Assembly: GCA_903864835.1 (NCBI GenBank)
Contig: CAIPHK010000021.1
Location: 104,391 to 168,390, forward strand
Direction of reading: 5' to 3'
Length of the DNA stretch: 64,000 bases
DNA from: an uncultured bacterium
Lineage (GTDB): Bacteria; Margulisbacteria; Marinamargulisbacteria; SXXA01
Program-made: the position numbers and the translations under genes
In this document: piece by piece, positions 1-8,420 of the stretch
How positions within the stretch are numbered: the first letter of the stretch is position 1
Layout of the letters: each line of letters begins with the position of its first letter
The notes under the pieces: model-generated
Told to the model about the DNA's origin: nothing
Seen by the model: only the letters and a program-made list of their open reading frames with translations
Databases searched by the model: none

Positions 1-2
1 GG

Positions 3-68
3 TCGGGCGTGGTTGGATCAAAACAGTCTCCTGGAGTGCTTACCAAAATGTTCAGTTGGTTTTTCTAA
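3..68 (+). CDS. 3' end of an upstream gene, possibly FlgH-like (partial)
   Basis: An open frame enters from the left edge and ends at a TAA at 66-68 that overlaps the flgI ATG (TAATG), as in translationally coupled operons. The last residues visible are a short hydrophobic-aromatic tail ending MFSWFF. FlgH (L-ring lipoprotein) is the usual neighbour of flgI and often ends in a Trp/Phe-rich tail, so FlgH is a guess from position. Too little sequence remains to assign it. Confidence 0.3.
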   Translation, partial: SGVVGSKQSPGVLTKMFSWFF

Positions 69-1189
69 TGATAAAGACGATTATGACGCGGTTTTGGGTG
101 GCTCTTTTTGTTATTCTTACCCCTGTAATTGTGGTGGCGGACGCATTGCCCGTACGACTTAAAGACGTTGGGAAGATGTTTGAGGCCCGAGATAATCAGT
201 TAATAGGGTATGGATTGGTTGTGGGGCTGCGAGGAACGGGAGATACCCGCTTAAGTGGATTTACGGAAGCATCCCTCGGTAACTTGTTGAGAAAAATGGG
301 TATAGCGTCGACAGGGCAGTCCTTTGGGTCTCGGAATGTGGCCTCTGTAATGGTGACGGCATCCTTGCCGCCATTCGTTCGTAAGGGCCAGAAAATTTCC
401 GTGACGGTATCTGCGCTTGGAGATTCGACTAATTTATCGGGAGGTACATTAATCATTACGCCGTTGATGGGTGCGGATATGAATATTTATGCGGTTGCCC
501 AAGGGAGTGTCCTTGTCGGCGGAATTAGCGAAACATCGGCTAAAGCGAGATATTCAAAAAATCAAACCAACTCAGGTACGATCCCCCTTGGGGCCATTGT
601 CGAGGAAGAAGTGGCGGTGACGATGACCGATTTGCATAATTTGACCTTTGTCTTGAATGAAGCCAATTTTATTACCACTGCACGAGCGGTCCAGGCGGTG
701 CAGGCAGCGGGCTTTAAGGGCGCAAAGGCGATAGATGCAACGATGATTAAAATTCCGTTGTCCGATCTTGATTCCACGGATTTGGTGGCCGCCATTGCAC
801 AGATAGAAAATATTTCTTTTGTACCCGATTCGTCAGGCAAAGTGGTAATTGATTCACGCTCTGGAACCATTGTGATTGGTGAAATGGTTCGGTTGGCACC
901 GGTGGCGTTGACTCATGGTAGTATTTCGATTCGTGTGACCGATACTGAGGGTGGGGGCGGTGCGGCATCGGCCTTGGGTGGTGGTGGACAAGGTGCTGCC
1001 GCCGCAGCGCCAGAATCGATACGGGTGGATGAGTCTGAGAACAAGTTTATTTATCTTAATCCAACGTCGACGTTATCCAGTTTGGTCAATTCATTGAATG
1101 AAATTGGCGCGTCCCCCCGCGATATGGTGTCAATTATTCAGGCATTAAAAGAATCCGGATCATTGGTTGCGGACGTCCAGATTTTATGA
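68..1189 (+). CDS. flgI: Flagellar P-ring protein FlgI
   Basis: FlgI forms the periplasmic P ring around the flagellar rod. The product is about 373 residues, the usual family length. It starts with a signal peptide (hydrophobic core about residues 9-22, cleavage after VVA). The family block RLKDVGKMFEARDNQLIGYG follows, then LVVGLRGTGD. The C-terminus is the expected LNEIGASPRDMVSIIQALK type ending. ATG 68 is preferred over the in-frame ATG at 56 because it overlaps the preceding stop. The stop overlaps the next start (ATGA). It has no obvious defects and is the most canonical member of this operon. A P ring implies a diderm envelope. Confidence 0.95.
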   Translation: MIKTIMTRFWVALFVILTPVIVVADALPVRLKDVGKMFEARDNQLIGYGLVVGLRGTGDTRLSGFTEASLGNLLRKMGIASTGQSFGSRNVASVMVTASLPPFVRKGQKISVTVSALGDSTNLSGGTLIITPLMGADMNIYAVAQGSVLVGGISETSAKARYSKNQTNSGTIPLGAIVEEEVAVTMTDLHNLTFVLNEANFITTARAVQAVQAAGFKGAKAIDATMIKIPLSDLDSTDLVAAIAQIENISFVPDSSGKVVIDSRSGTIVIGEMVRLAPVALTHGSISIRVTDTEGGGGAASALGGGGQGAAAAAPESIRVDESENKFIYLNPTSTLSSLVNSLNEIGASPRDMVSIIQALKESGSLVADVQIL

Positions 1190-1617
1190 GAATTGGGTTT
1201 TGGATTTATGGGCTCTCAACCCTGGTTCTGTTGTCTGGCACCATTGTCGGGACTGAAATGGACGTCATGTTAAGCGCCGATCGCATGGCGACTGCCCGTG
1301 GGGCGGGGAAGGATCCCGCAAAGTCGATGGAAGAAATTCAATCGTATTTAATCGAAACCTTGTTTTTGCAGCCTTTTTCGGATAGTAATCAATCTGTCTT
1401 AACTGAAGAAGAAGAAGGCGATATGGGATCTCTGTCGGATAAGACAATGCAAACCTCAATGATGAATCGTACGTTCGCAAAGCAATTGGCGAAACAGGAT
1501 TTGTTGGGGCTCAAAAAACACTATATTCGGCCGGACGTTCAGAGTATTGTTCCCCGGGTGGACGTGCCAGAGTCGGTGAGTGCTGCCCCGTATTTGGTAG
1601 GATTGTTGTCGGACTAA
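1186..1617 (+). CDS. FlgJ-like rod-binding protein with signal peptide
   Basis: A 143-residue protein directly after flgI (ATGA overlap), where flgJ usually lies. Residues 1-22 form an apparent Sec signal peptide. Residues about 47-110 resemble the FlgJ N-terminal rod-binding domain: an acidic, helical segment around IETLFLQPF, then MNRTFAKQLAKQDLLGLKKH, like the LYxxMxxQxxAxQLA pattern of FlgJ. No muramidase domain is present. Canonical FlgJ is exported by the flagellar type III apparatus and lacks a cleavable signal, so the signal peptide is unusual. The assignment rests on position and weak similarity. Confidence 0.55.
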   Translation: MRIGFWIYGLSTLVLLSGTIVGTEMDVMLSADRMATARGAGKDPAKSMEEIQSYLIETLFLQPFSDSNQSVLTEEEEGDMGSLSDKTMQTSMMNRTFAKQLAKQDLLGLKKHYIRPDVQSIVPRVDVPESVSAAPYLVGLLSD

Positions 1618-1633
1618 GTAGGGAGTTGAGTCG

Positions 1634-2377
1634 TTGGCGAAGGAAGTAAATAAGGTTGATGTGAATCGTTTGCAGCACCAATCGCTGATGCAAAGTAGGC
1701 CGTTGCCGCCGTTAGACGATGATTTTGTAAGAGAACATCAGTCGATGATTGAAGCAATAGCGTCTGGAATTGTTGGACGTGGAGCGTTGCCAACGGGAGT
1801 CGATTTTGACGATTTAGTGAGCTGGGGCGGGGAAGGCCTTATTAAGGCATATCGGAACTATCGTCCCGACAAGGGGACCGTCTTCAAAACCTATGCCTAC
1901 TATCGAATTCGTGGTGAAATGTATGATCGGATTCGATCGGAATGGCAGTATCGCAACCCGGTTGATTATGCGGAGCAACGGCGTAAAATTCAGGAACGGA
2001 TCGCGGATGTTGTCGAGGAAGCCTTGGCTACTAATGTCGATGTGTCCGGATCTGAAATCGAGGAACGAATGAATCATTTGATTTATGATTCAGCGGTGGT
2101 ATTCCTGGTATCGTTAGAGGGTATCGAAGACGTGGAAGGGGTTACCGATGATCGATTTGAAGCCGCAGAAACCAATCATTCGGAGCTTTGGGATGAAATT
2201 GCTAAACTCGATACCGAAGAACGCCAAGTAATAGAAATGTTTTATGTGCATGGACTTAAGCAAAAAGAGATTTCGGAAAAGCTGAATCAGTCCCGGAGTC
2301 GGGTGTGTCGAATTCATATGAAGGTTCTTGATAAATTGCGTCGTCGCTTGTCTCGGCAAAAACTACAGAGTTTGTAA
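1634..2377 (+). CDS. fliA: Flagellar sigma factor FliA / WhiG type (sigma-28)
   Basis: A 247-residue RNA polymerase sigma factor of the sigma-28 family, about the usual FliA length. Region 2 is clear at about residues 55-100 (DFDDLVSWGGEGLIKAYRNY, then TYAYYRIRGEMYDRIRSEW). Region 4 is at about 185-240 (LDTEERQVIEMFYVHGLKQK, helix-turn-helix ISEKLNQSRSRVCRIH). It starts at TTG 1634 with a GGGAG ribosome site 8 bases upstream. It lies inside the basal-body operon between the flgJ-like and flgB-like genes, so it probably controls late flagellar genes elsewhere. No FlgM anti-sigma gene is seen here. Confidence 0.9.
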   Translation: MAKEVNKVDVNRLQHQSLMQSRPLPPLDDDFVREHQSMIEAIASGIVGRGALPTGVDFDDLVSWGGEGLIKAYRNYRPDKGTVFKTYAYYRIRGEMYDRIRSEWQYRNPVDYAEQRRKIQERIADVVEEALATNVDVSGSEIEERMNHLIYDSAVVFLVSLEGIEDVEGVTDDRFEAAETNHSELWDEIAKLDTEERQVIEMFYVHGLKQKEISEKLNQSRSRVCRIHMKVLDKLRRRLSRQKLQSL

Positions 2378-2387
2378 GGAGTATTGT

Positions 2388-2783
2388 ATGAAACGGATGA
2401 GCGTTAGCATTGGGCTTATTGCCCTTATTCTTTTAACAAACCATGTGGTTGCCGGGACACCCCAGGCAATTGATCGAATGTTTTATAGTGAGCCATACTA
2501 TAGTGTAGAAGCGGGTATTTTTGAGCGATCTCAACGCCACGCCCTATATGCGTATATTATTTCGAATATGACCACCCCGGGGTTTGACCCCATGAAGTAT
2601 TTGCCGGCGGAGGATCAGGCCGATTTAAAGGCCATTGTTCCCGATAAGAAATTTACACGTGAGATTTTGGTTGAGTTTCTAATGACTCGAATGTCGGATA
2701 ATAATAGAAAAGATACGGCCTTAATGACGATTTGGAAAAATAAAAAGGACAGCCTTCAGCGTATTGTTACGCTTGGGAAATAA
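2388..2783 (+). CDS. FlgB-like proximal rod protein with signal peptide
   Basis: 131 residues, immediately upstream of flgC where flgB is expected. After a hydrophobic leader (residues 1-22, cleavage near VVAG), the segment VEAGIFERSQRHALYAYIIS and NMTTPGF matches the FlgB N-terminal motif (RxxxxAxNIANxxTPGF). The C-terminal helix (MSDNNRKDTALMTIWKNKKD) fits the FlgB coiled end. ATG 2388 has AAGGA 8 bases upstream, so the leader is very likely translated. Canonical FlgB has no Sec signal because it leaves through the flagellar export gate. The family call is by motif and context. Confidence 0.65.
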   Translation: MKRMSVSIGLIALILLTNHVVAGTPQAIDRMFYSEPYYSVEAGIFERSQRHALYAYIISNMTTPGFDPMKYLPAEDQADLKAIVPDKKFTREILVEFLMTRMSDNNRKDTALMTIWKNKKDSLQRIVTLGK

Positions 2784-3235
2784 TGATAAAAATTCCGGCC
2801 TTTCTTTTAATTGGAATAGTGGGAGTATCGAGTCCTCTCATGGCACAAGGGTTGGATTCTGCGTTGCGGTACAGTGCATCCGGGCTGATGGTTCAACGAA
2901 TGAGGTTGTCGATTACCGCCCAAAACATTGCGAATATTTCAACGTTTAAAGATGAAGTGACTGGCCTGCCGTATCAGAAGCAATATGCGGTAGTGGAGTC
3001 CACGGCGGATGGGGTTCGTATTAAATCGGTTGAAAAAAGTAATGAACCGTTTAATCGGTATTTTGATCCAGCGGTTCCCCAAGCGGATGAAAACGGGTAT
3101 TTTTATTATCCGAATGTTAATTTGCCAGACGAGATGACCAATTTGACATATACGGAGGCAATGTACGAAGCTAACGTATCTGCCTTTAAGACCGGTAAAG
3201 CGTTGTATCAAGCCGCAATAGATGCTTTGAAGTGA
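2783..3235 (+). CDS. flgC: FlgC rod protein with N-terminal signal peptide
   Basis: FlgC is a proximal rod subunit. From residue 22 the protein follows the family: GLDSALRYSASGLMVQRMRL, then TAQNIANIST, and the C-terminal PNVNLPDEMTNLTYTEAMYE, ending in a coiled-coil helix. Residues 1-21 form a typical Sec signal (MIKIPAFLL...SSPLMA). The ATG at 2783 overlaps the preceding stop (TAATG). An internal ATG at 2840 would give a canonical leaderless FlgC. However, the in-frame signal-like stretch and stop-start overlap favour 2783, and FlgB and FlgJ here have leaders too. Confidence 0.85.
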   Translation: MIKIPAFLLIGIVGVSSPLMAQGLDSALRYSASGLMVQRMRLSITAQNIANISTFKDEVTGLPYQKQYAVVESTADGVRIKSVEKSNEPFNRYFDPAVPQADENGYFYYPNVNLPDEMTNLTYTEAMYEANVSAFKTGKALYQAAIDALK

Positions 3236-3250
3236 AATAAGGAGTCCATG

Positions 3251-3937
3251 ATGATCGAGTCTGTTAAAACGTTGAGTGGGGTGGCAAAGTCTGGAGTGGC
3301 TTCAGTCGCTGCTAATGGGTCGGTTCAGAGCGATCCGTCGCGGTTTAAGCAAATGTTGGGCGATGCATTGCAAGAAAAAATGGCGATCGACAACGCGCGT
3401 GCGCAGGGTATTGTCGAAGAATTAACGCCTGAAATGGCCGGTCAATTTTTTGCTCAAATTATTCCGGAAGACGAATTTAATCCCAAAATTGAACGCCTTG
3501 ATAAGCAAGGGGTCCCGTTAGGCGGCACTCCGTCTCAGACAAAAGGAAACGTATCGGACTGGACTTTGGCACAGGCACCTGCAGGAGCGGCCGTGACGCA
3601 GGTTAGACAGGACCCTAATCAGCAGGCCGTTATGGCGCCGCTTGATCGACCCCTTGGGGCGGGAGCGCTCGAGTCGACGGCGCCGGGCGCTCGGCCTCCC
3701 CGGGTAGAAGTAACTCCATTTCAGTTTTTTCTCGATAAAGCAGTGGATTTCTTTTTGAAGGTATCTGATTTAGAGCGTAAATCAGATATGATTATGGTAG
3801 ATTACACGAACGGTAAGGCATCCTTAGAGGAAGTTATGATTGAAAAGGCGAAGGTAAGTGTGGCAATATCTTTTTCTGTTACATTGGTTAATCAGGTAAC
3901 CCAGTCGTTTAAAGAAATTCAAGGTATGCAAGTTTAG
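3251..3937 (+). CDS. fliE: FliE basal-body adaptor with long N-terminal extension
   Basis: FliE joins the MS ring to the rod. Only the last 80 residues match the family (FFLDKAVDFFLKVSDLERKS ... SLEEVMIEKAKVSVAISFSV ... SFKEIQGMQV, including the usual terminal MQV). The first 145 or so residues are an extra Pro/Ala/Gln-rich region of no recognised fold, making the protein about 228 residues against roughly 100 normally. No signal peptide is visible, unlike the neighbouring rod proteins. AAGGAG is placed well for ATG 3251 (ATG 3248 is adjacent). It lies between flgC and fliF. Confidence 0.85.
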   Translation: MIESVKTLSGVAKSGVASVAANGSVQSDPSRFKQMLGDALQEKMAIDNARAQGIVEELTPEMAGQFFAQIIPEDEFNPKIERLDKQGVPLGGTPSQTKGNVSDWTLAQAPAGAAVTQVRQDPNQQAVMAPLDRPLGAGALESTAPGARPPRVEVTPFQFFLDKAVDFFLKVSDLERKSDMIMVDYTNGKASLEEVMIEKAKVSVAISFSVTLVNQVTQSFKEIQGMQV

Positions 3938-3972
3938 TGACGGGATCGCAATTCATTGATTAGGAAAGCCTT

Positions 3973-5520
3973 ATGGCTGAAGTAGAAGAATACGAAGACG
4001 GAGTAGACGGCGATTCAGTACCGTCGCTTCCCCGCCGGTCGGGCGTTTTTTCCCGAAGCCGCCTCGTGGGGATCGTCGGTGCTGTCGTGGTTGCAGCGGG
4101 GGCGGGGGCCGTTTACATGATGTGGACTCCGTCGACTCCAAAAATTGTTGACCCAGCGGTGTTGGCAGAAAAAAAGAAATTAGAAGATCGCGAAAAAGCA
4201 AAAAACGCAAAGTATGAGGTTCTTTTTGCGCAATTAACTGCGGATAAGACAGCCGATGTCCTCCGGGAGTTGAGTCGTGCAAATATTTCCTTTCGGTCGC
4301 TTCAAACTGGAAAGAATTATCAGATTTCAGTTCCGGAAGAACGGATTGAAGAAGCGAAAATGCTGTTGGCATCGAAAGGTGTACCTGCAGGGGGCCCGGT
4401 CGGGTACGAGTTGCTCGATAGCGGACAAACCTTAGGGGTAACTGAGTTTGATAAGCGGGTGCGCTATGTTCGTGCAATTGAAGGCGAACTTGAAAAGTCG
4501 ATTAAGGAAATGGAGCCGATCGAAAATTGTAAGGTAAAGATCGTGTTGCCGGAGCAACGTCTTTTTGCAGTAACCCAACCTCCGGTGACTGCGGCAATCC
4601 TATTGATCCCTGTACCCGGAGCTAAAATTACCGACGACATTGTGTTCTCAATTATTCAGTATGTGGCCAACTCGGTAGAAAATTTGCAGCCTGAAAACGT
4701 TACCGTTGTGGATTCTCGTGGACGAAATCTGTCTGACGGGATTTTTGAGCGAATGGCGGCACGGGAAGCCGGTGGTCCAGGTGAGTACGGCGATGCGGGT
4801 GCGACGGGGCCGACTCGGAATTCTATTGAAGATGTCGCGTCTCCTGAAAATGCACGACCGATTGTTCCGGATTACCAAGAGGTGGATCAGTGGTATCAAG
4901 TTAAAGAAAAATACGAAAATACCCTGATTGAACGAGCAACAAAGCAGCTGGTAGGTATTTTGCCATTGGGGAGTTTTAAGGTGGCCCTTACTGCAGAATT
5001 AGGCCCTCTGGAAAATGGGGAAATTGTTAATATTAAACGGATTACAACCAGTATTGTCGTCGACAATAATCGGGAAGATATTGATCTTAACGATGAGTTG
5101 AAGCATCAAATTTTTAATACAATTGCAGCGTCAATCGGGTATGTCCGAGGTCGGGATGTCATTATTTTGAATCGTGCCGATTTTAGTATTATGACCCCAG
5201 AAGAACGGCGTAAATTGGAAGCGATTATGTCCGCTAAGAAGAATATTAAGTATTGGTTGCTTGGCGCGTCGGCGTTGGCCGCAATTGGGTTGCTAACCAC
5301 TGGGATTTCACGGTTCATTCGGAGACGGCGAAATTCGGCTAATGCAGAGCCGATTAGTTTGAATCCGGGAGATACGAGGGAATCAGATTTCTCGAGTCTT
5401 CAGAATGAAATAGATAGCGAAAGACGGTTTGATCAGGTAAGAGATGTCGCAATGGCGGATCCGGAAATCTTGGCGCGTATCATGGAAGATTGGCTTACCA
5501 CAGATCAGGGAAGGGCATAG
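3973..5520 (+). CDS. fliF: Flagellar MS-ring protein FliF
   Basis: FliF builds the inner-membrane MS ring on which the motor assembles. The 515-residue product has a first membrane helix at about 30-48, then the YscJ/FliF periplasmic domain (YEVLFAQLTADKTADVLREL ... VPAGGPVGYELLD ... VRYVRAIEGELEKSI ... VKIVLPEQRLF). The second ring-building domain follows, then a membrane helix at about 425-445. A cytoplasmic tail ends with the FliG-binding acidic/hydrophobic peptide DPEILARIMEDWL. Length and order are normal. It is followed 5 bases later by the fliG-like gene. Confidence 0.95.
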   Translation: MAEVEEYEDGVDGDSVPSLPRRSGVFSRSRLVGIVGAVVVAAGAGAVYMMWTPSTPKIVDPAVLAEKKKLEDREKAKNAKYEVLFAQLTADKTADVLRELSRANISFRSLQTGKNYQISVPEERIEEAKMLLASKGVPAGGPVGYELLDSGQTLGVTEFDKRVRYVRAIEGELEKSIKEMEPIENCKVKIVLPEQRLFAVTQPPVTAAILLIPVPGAKITDDIVFSIIQYVANSVENLQPENVTVVDSRGRNLSDGIFERMAAREAGGPGEYGDAGATGPTRNSIEDVASPENARPIVPDYQEVDQWYQVKEKYENTLIERATKQLVGILPLGSFKVALTAELGPLENGEIVNIKRITTSIVVDNNREDIDLNDELKHQIFNTIAASIGYVRGRDVIILNRADFSIMTPEERRKLEAIMSAKKNIKYWLLGASALAAIGLLTTGISRFIRRRRNSANAEPISLNPGDTRESDFSSLQNEIDSERRFDQVRDVAMADPEILARIMEDWLTTDQGRA

Positions 5521-5525
5521 TCACG

Positions 5526-6212
5526 ATGTTGAACGGCCAAGATAAAGCAAAATTATTGTTATCGATGTTGGGTGATCGTGCGACATCGGTGTTGAGTTTG
5601 TTGTCTCCGGAAAATGCGACCATGTTGACGTCGACAATTGGCGATAGCCCTAAGGCGTCTCAGGCTATAATGGCGGGGTTGATCTCCGAAATAATGGAAA
5701 AGGTGAAATCGATTCGTAATGAGTCATCTGTCTTTTCTACGCCGTCAACAGATGATCTTGGGTCCTCCTTGGACGGGCTTAGTATAGAAGATGGGGACTC
5801 AGGGTTTTCGTCGTTTGGGGGCGCATCGTCGGACTCCTTTGGGTTTGGTGGCGATGATACGGCGACGGATGACGACGTGGCTGCAGAAGAAGTCCTACCG
5901 CAAGGTCCGAGGATGCGGACCCCTGATGGGATTGCTGAATTGTTAATGAAAGAAAAGCCACAGATTGCAGCGTTTATAATGAGTCGATTTGACGATGGGA
6001 TGCGGGAGTCTGTGATGGACCATCTATCATACGAGTTTAGGGATCAGATTCTTCGGTTGAAAGTGGACCGTGTGCCTTTATCGGATTCGGTATTTACCAA
6101 GATATACGACGCAATTGTTCTGGCGCCGCCTGAAGAAGAAAATGCACCTGATGAGGGTGGTTTTGGAAGTGGGGACTCGGATTCTGGGTCCGGTGGGCTT
6201 TTCGGGTTTTAG
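5526..6212 (+). CDS. Short FliG-like protein lacking the C-terminal torque domain
   Basis: 228 residues, against about 330-345 for FliG. Residues 1-65 resemble the FliG N domain that binds FliF (GQDKAKLLLSMLGDRATSVL, SLLSPENATML). A Ser/Gly/Asp-rich linker covers about 70-125. Residues 130-195 match the FliG middle domain (LLMKEKPQIAAFIMSRFDDG, SYEFRDQILRL). The protein ends in a Gly/Ser/Asp-rich tail. The FliG C domain with the charged torque helix that contacts MotA is absent and no frame nearby supplies it. The gene ends 1 base before the convergent lnt stop. Either a second full FliG exists elsewhere or this structure does not rotate. Confidence 0.75.
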   Translation: MLNGQDKAKLLLSMLGDRATSVLSLLSPENATMLTSTIGDSPKASQAIMAGLISEIMEKVKSIRNESSVFSTPSTDDLGSSLDGLSIEDGDSGFSSFGGASSDSFGFGGDDTATDDDVAAEEVLPQGPRMRTPDGIAELLMKEKPQIAAFIMSRFDDGMRESVMDHLSYEFRDQILRLKVDRVPLSDSVFTKIYDAIVLAPPEEENAPDEGGFGSGDSDSGSGGLFGF

Positions 6213-6213
6213 C

Positions 6214-7701
6214 TTAGTCGGCGTTTCGCTTCAGGTAGAGTGCATAGGCACTACTGATGCCTAGGATCAGGAAACATATGCCGATAATCCAGTTCCCATG
6301 GTTGGTATAGGCGGTAGTTTCGCGGTTGAGTGTTGTTTTTCCAACAAGGGCGGCCTGGACGTCTGGGGTCAATGTTTGCGTGGGATAACCTAACGGATCG
6401 ATCAGGGCCGTTCTCCCTGTGTTGGCGGCAACACAAAGCCACCGACCATTTTCAATCGCTCGCATTCGTGACATTTGAAGATGTTTCTCTGCTGCACTGG
6501 AATGGGTGAACCACGCATTGTTTGCAATAACGACGAGGAGTGTTGCCCCCCCTTGGGTTGCCCGGCGAAGGTGATCCGGGTACATCGATTCAAGGCAAAT
6601 GACCGACCCGATTTTTAGGGTGTCAGACACGGAAATTGGCTTGGTTTGGTTCCCACGGGAATAGTCGGCGCCGAGGATGTCTTTAAGCCCGATGAATGTC
6701 AGGATTGATCGGCCTGGCCAATATTCTCCGAATGGCATCAGTTGATTTTTAAGGTACGGATCGAGTGTTTTTCCGTACCGGTTAACCCCCACGATTGCGT
6801 TGTAGTATTGATTGTCTCTATGGATGGGGGTTCCCCAAATAATTGCCGACTGGTGTTGAATTGCGAGTTGGTGAATTTTGGTTCTAAGGGCAGAGTCCTC
6901 GTCGTTTAATGTAGGGGTGATGGTTTCTGGCCAGATGACGAGATCCGCTGTGGGGGTATTTGCGGTTAGGATCAGATAATCGTGTTTTATTTTGGCCCAC
7001 AGTATGGGGTTGAATTTATCCATTTGAGGGTGGTTCCCCTGGAGTAAACTGACCGTCACGGTGTCATCGGGGGTACTCCGAACCGTGTGATATCGGATGA
7101 GTTGGCCGGTCGCGAGCCAGATCCCGGCGATAACAAAGGTCACGAAACAAGTGATTAATTTTCCCGTCCAATTTTTTACAGCAATATCTGCGACGAGTGC
7201 ATTAATGGTGATGACGAGATAAGAAACGAAAAAAATTCCGCCCATAGCGCCGAGTAGTGGAAGCGGCTGCAGATTAAGGACCGCGTACCCTACCTCTCCG
7301 GACGGGTTGCCTATTGGCCCTAAGCTACGCAAATATTCCAAAAGGGTCCATGCTGCAGGTGCAGATAACCAAATCGGAACTTTATCGGGAAGCCACCGAA
7401 TGATGGCACATGTTGCTCCGAAAAAGAGTCCAAGATACGCCGAATAGCCTATCCATGTCAGTGTAATGGCCCAGAGTGGAACAAAGGCGTGCAAAGACAT
7501 CATCCAGAAATGAAGAGCGGCCATGTAGACAGTACCGAACAGGATGCCATACCCAAACGCCTGGCGTACGGAAGGACTGCGGCGAACCACCACAATCAAC
7601 GGGGCAATGATGACCAAAATTAGCGGTTGGATATTGAATGCTGGGAACGCGGTGGAGGCGATAAGGGCGAGGACGGCGACTATAAGACTTGTATACGGCA
7701 T
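6214..7701 (-). CDS. lnt: Apolipoprotein N-acyltransferase
   Basis: Lnt adds the third acyl chain to lipoproteins at the inner membrane. 495 residues: several N-terminal membrane helices (about 1-205), a nitrilase-like periplasmic domain (about 213-460) and a final membrane helix. Catalytic triad residues are present: E259 (VIWPET), K318 (YLKNQLMPFGEYWPGR) and C369 (SVICLESMYPDHLRR). It is the last gene of the lptF/G-TPR-lptD-lipoprotein-lnt operon and overlaps the upstream lipoprotein gene by 22 bases. Finding it beside LPS-export genes fits outer-membrane biogenesis. Confidence 0.93.
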   Translation of the reverse strand: MPYTSLIVAVLALIASTAFPAFNIQPLILVIIAPLIVVVRRSPSVRQAFGYGILFGTVYMAALHFWMMSLHAFVPLWAITLTWIGYSAYLGLFFGATCAIIRWLPDKVPIWLSAPAAWTLLEYLRSLGPIGNPSGEVGYAVLNLQPLPLLGAMGGIFFVSYLVITINALVADIAVKNWTGKLITCFVTFVIAGIWLATGQLIRYHTVRSTPDDTVTVSLLQGNHPQMDKFNPILWAKIKHDYLILTANTPTADLVIWPETITPTLNDEDSALRTKIHQLAIQHQSAIIWGTPIHRDNQYYNAIVGVNRYGKTLDPYLKNQLMPFGEYWPGRSILTFIGLKDILGADYSRGNQTKPISVSDTLKIGSVICLESMYPDHLRRATQGGATLLVVIANNAWFTHSSAAEKHLQMSRMRAIENGRWLCVAANTGRTALIDPLGYPTQTLTPDVQAALVGKTTLNRETTAYTNHGNWIIGICFLILGISSAYALYLKRNAD

Positions 7702-8420
7702 GATCGGATGTCAGCGCCCTTCTTGTTTGAGAGATCATTATTGATACTGTCAGGAATGGTTTGGTCGTTATTTTGTTCGATAGATATGCCAATTGGTGCG
7801 GATAGACGGTCTCTAAATTCACCCGCATCAAAGCCGATCATATTTTCGTTAACATCCCGTTCGATTGTCGCAACCTGCATGTATATCGATGCAGTATCCT
7901 GTGTGAGCTGTTGGATCTGGAAGCTAATAGTGAGCGTGTTTCCGTTAACTTCAAGAGAGGGGGAAAATCCAGAGGTAGGCGCAAAGAAGAAATTTTGGGT
8001 GGCGACGACCTCTTCTCCGTCGATATTCGCGGTCGGGGCGATAAATGCGGTGCCCCCTGACTTATACACAGCACGGGTATTCGTGCCGAAAATCATATAG
8101 TCAGACCAAGTGGAATAGTAGTTGATGTAGTACTGGGAGAGGCCCGGATAATTGATGCTGAGGTAGTCGGTATTAAATGTTCGGCCGGGAGTAGGGAAGT
8201 ATGGAAACGGCGCGGTGTTGGGGGGGAGCGTAATCCCTGATGTTCGGGAGAAAAATAAGAGGTAGTTGAATTTACTGAGGTCTACGGTGCCGTCAAATGT
8301 GAGCGTGATTCGCATCGTTAATACCGCCGTCCGGGAGGTGAACGTACGGGCACAACCGGTGCTGAATAAGACAATTATAAGGCTTGCAATAGCGACTTTA
8401 CAACCGTTCTTGAGTCGCAT
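7680..8420 (-). CDS. Uncharacterised lipoprotein between lptD and lnt (LptE-like position)
   Basis: A 246-residue protein with a lipoprotein signal: MRLKNGCKVAIASLIIVLFS followed by TGC, giving an acylated Cys at about residue 22. I do not recognise the mature part, which looks beta-rich with many Tyr/Phe/Thr. The start is set at ATG 8420 because a lipoprotein signal begins there, with AAGGGGG upstream. It overlaps lptD by 23 bases and lnt by 22. LptE is the lipoprotein plug of the LptD barrel and is often too divergent to recognise. Position, size and lipobox make an LptE counterpart plausible, but that is inference. Confidence 0.75.
   Translation of the reverse strand: MRLKNGCKVAIASLIIVLFSTGCARTFTSRTAVLTMRITLTFDGTVDLSKFNYLLFFSRTSGITLPPNTAPFPYFPTPGRTFNTDYLSINYPGLSQYYINYYSTWSDYMIFGTNTRAVYKSGGTAFIAPTANIDGEEVVATQNFFFAPTSGFSPSLEVNGNTLTISFQIQQLTQDTASIYMQVATIERDVNENMIGFDAGEFRDRLSAPIGISIEQNNDQTIPDSINNDLSNKKGADIRSCRIQVL

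Noticed and set aside
2840..3235. Leaderless FlgC starting at ATG 2840
   Set aside because: Would look canonical, but ribosome-site spacing is poor and the frame before it is a signal-peptide-like stretch coupled to the previous stop; left as an alternative.
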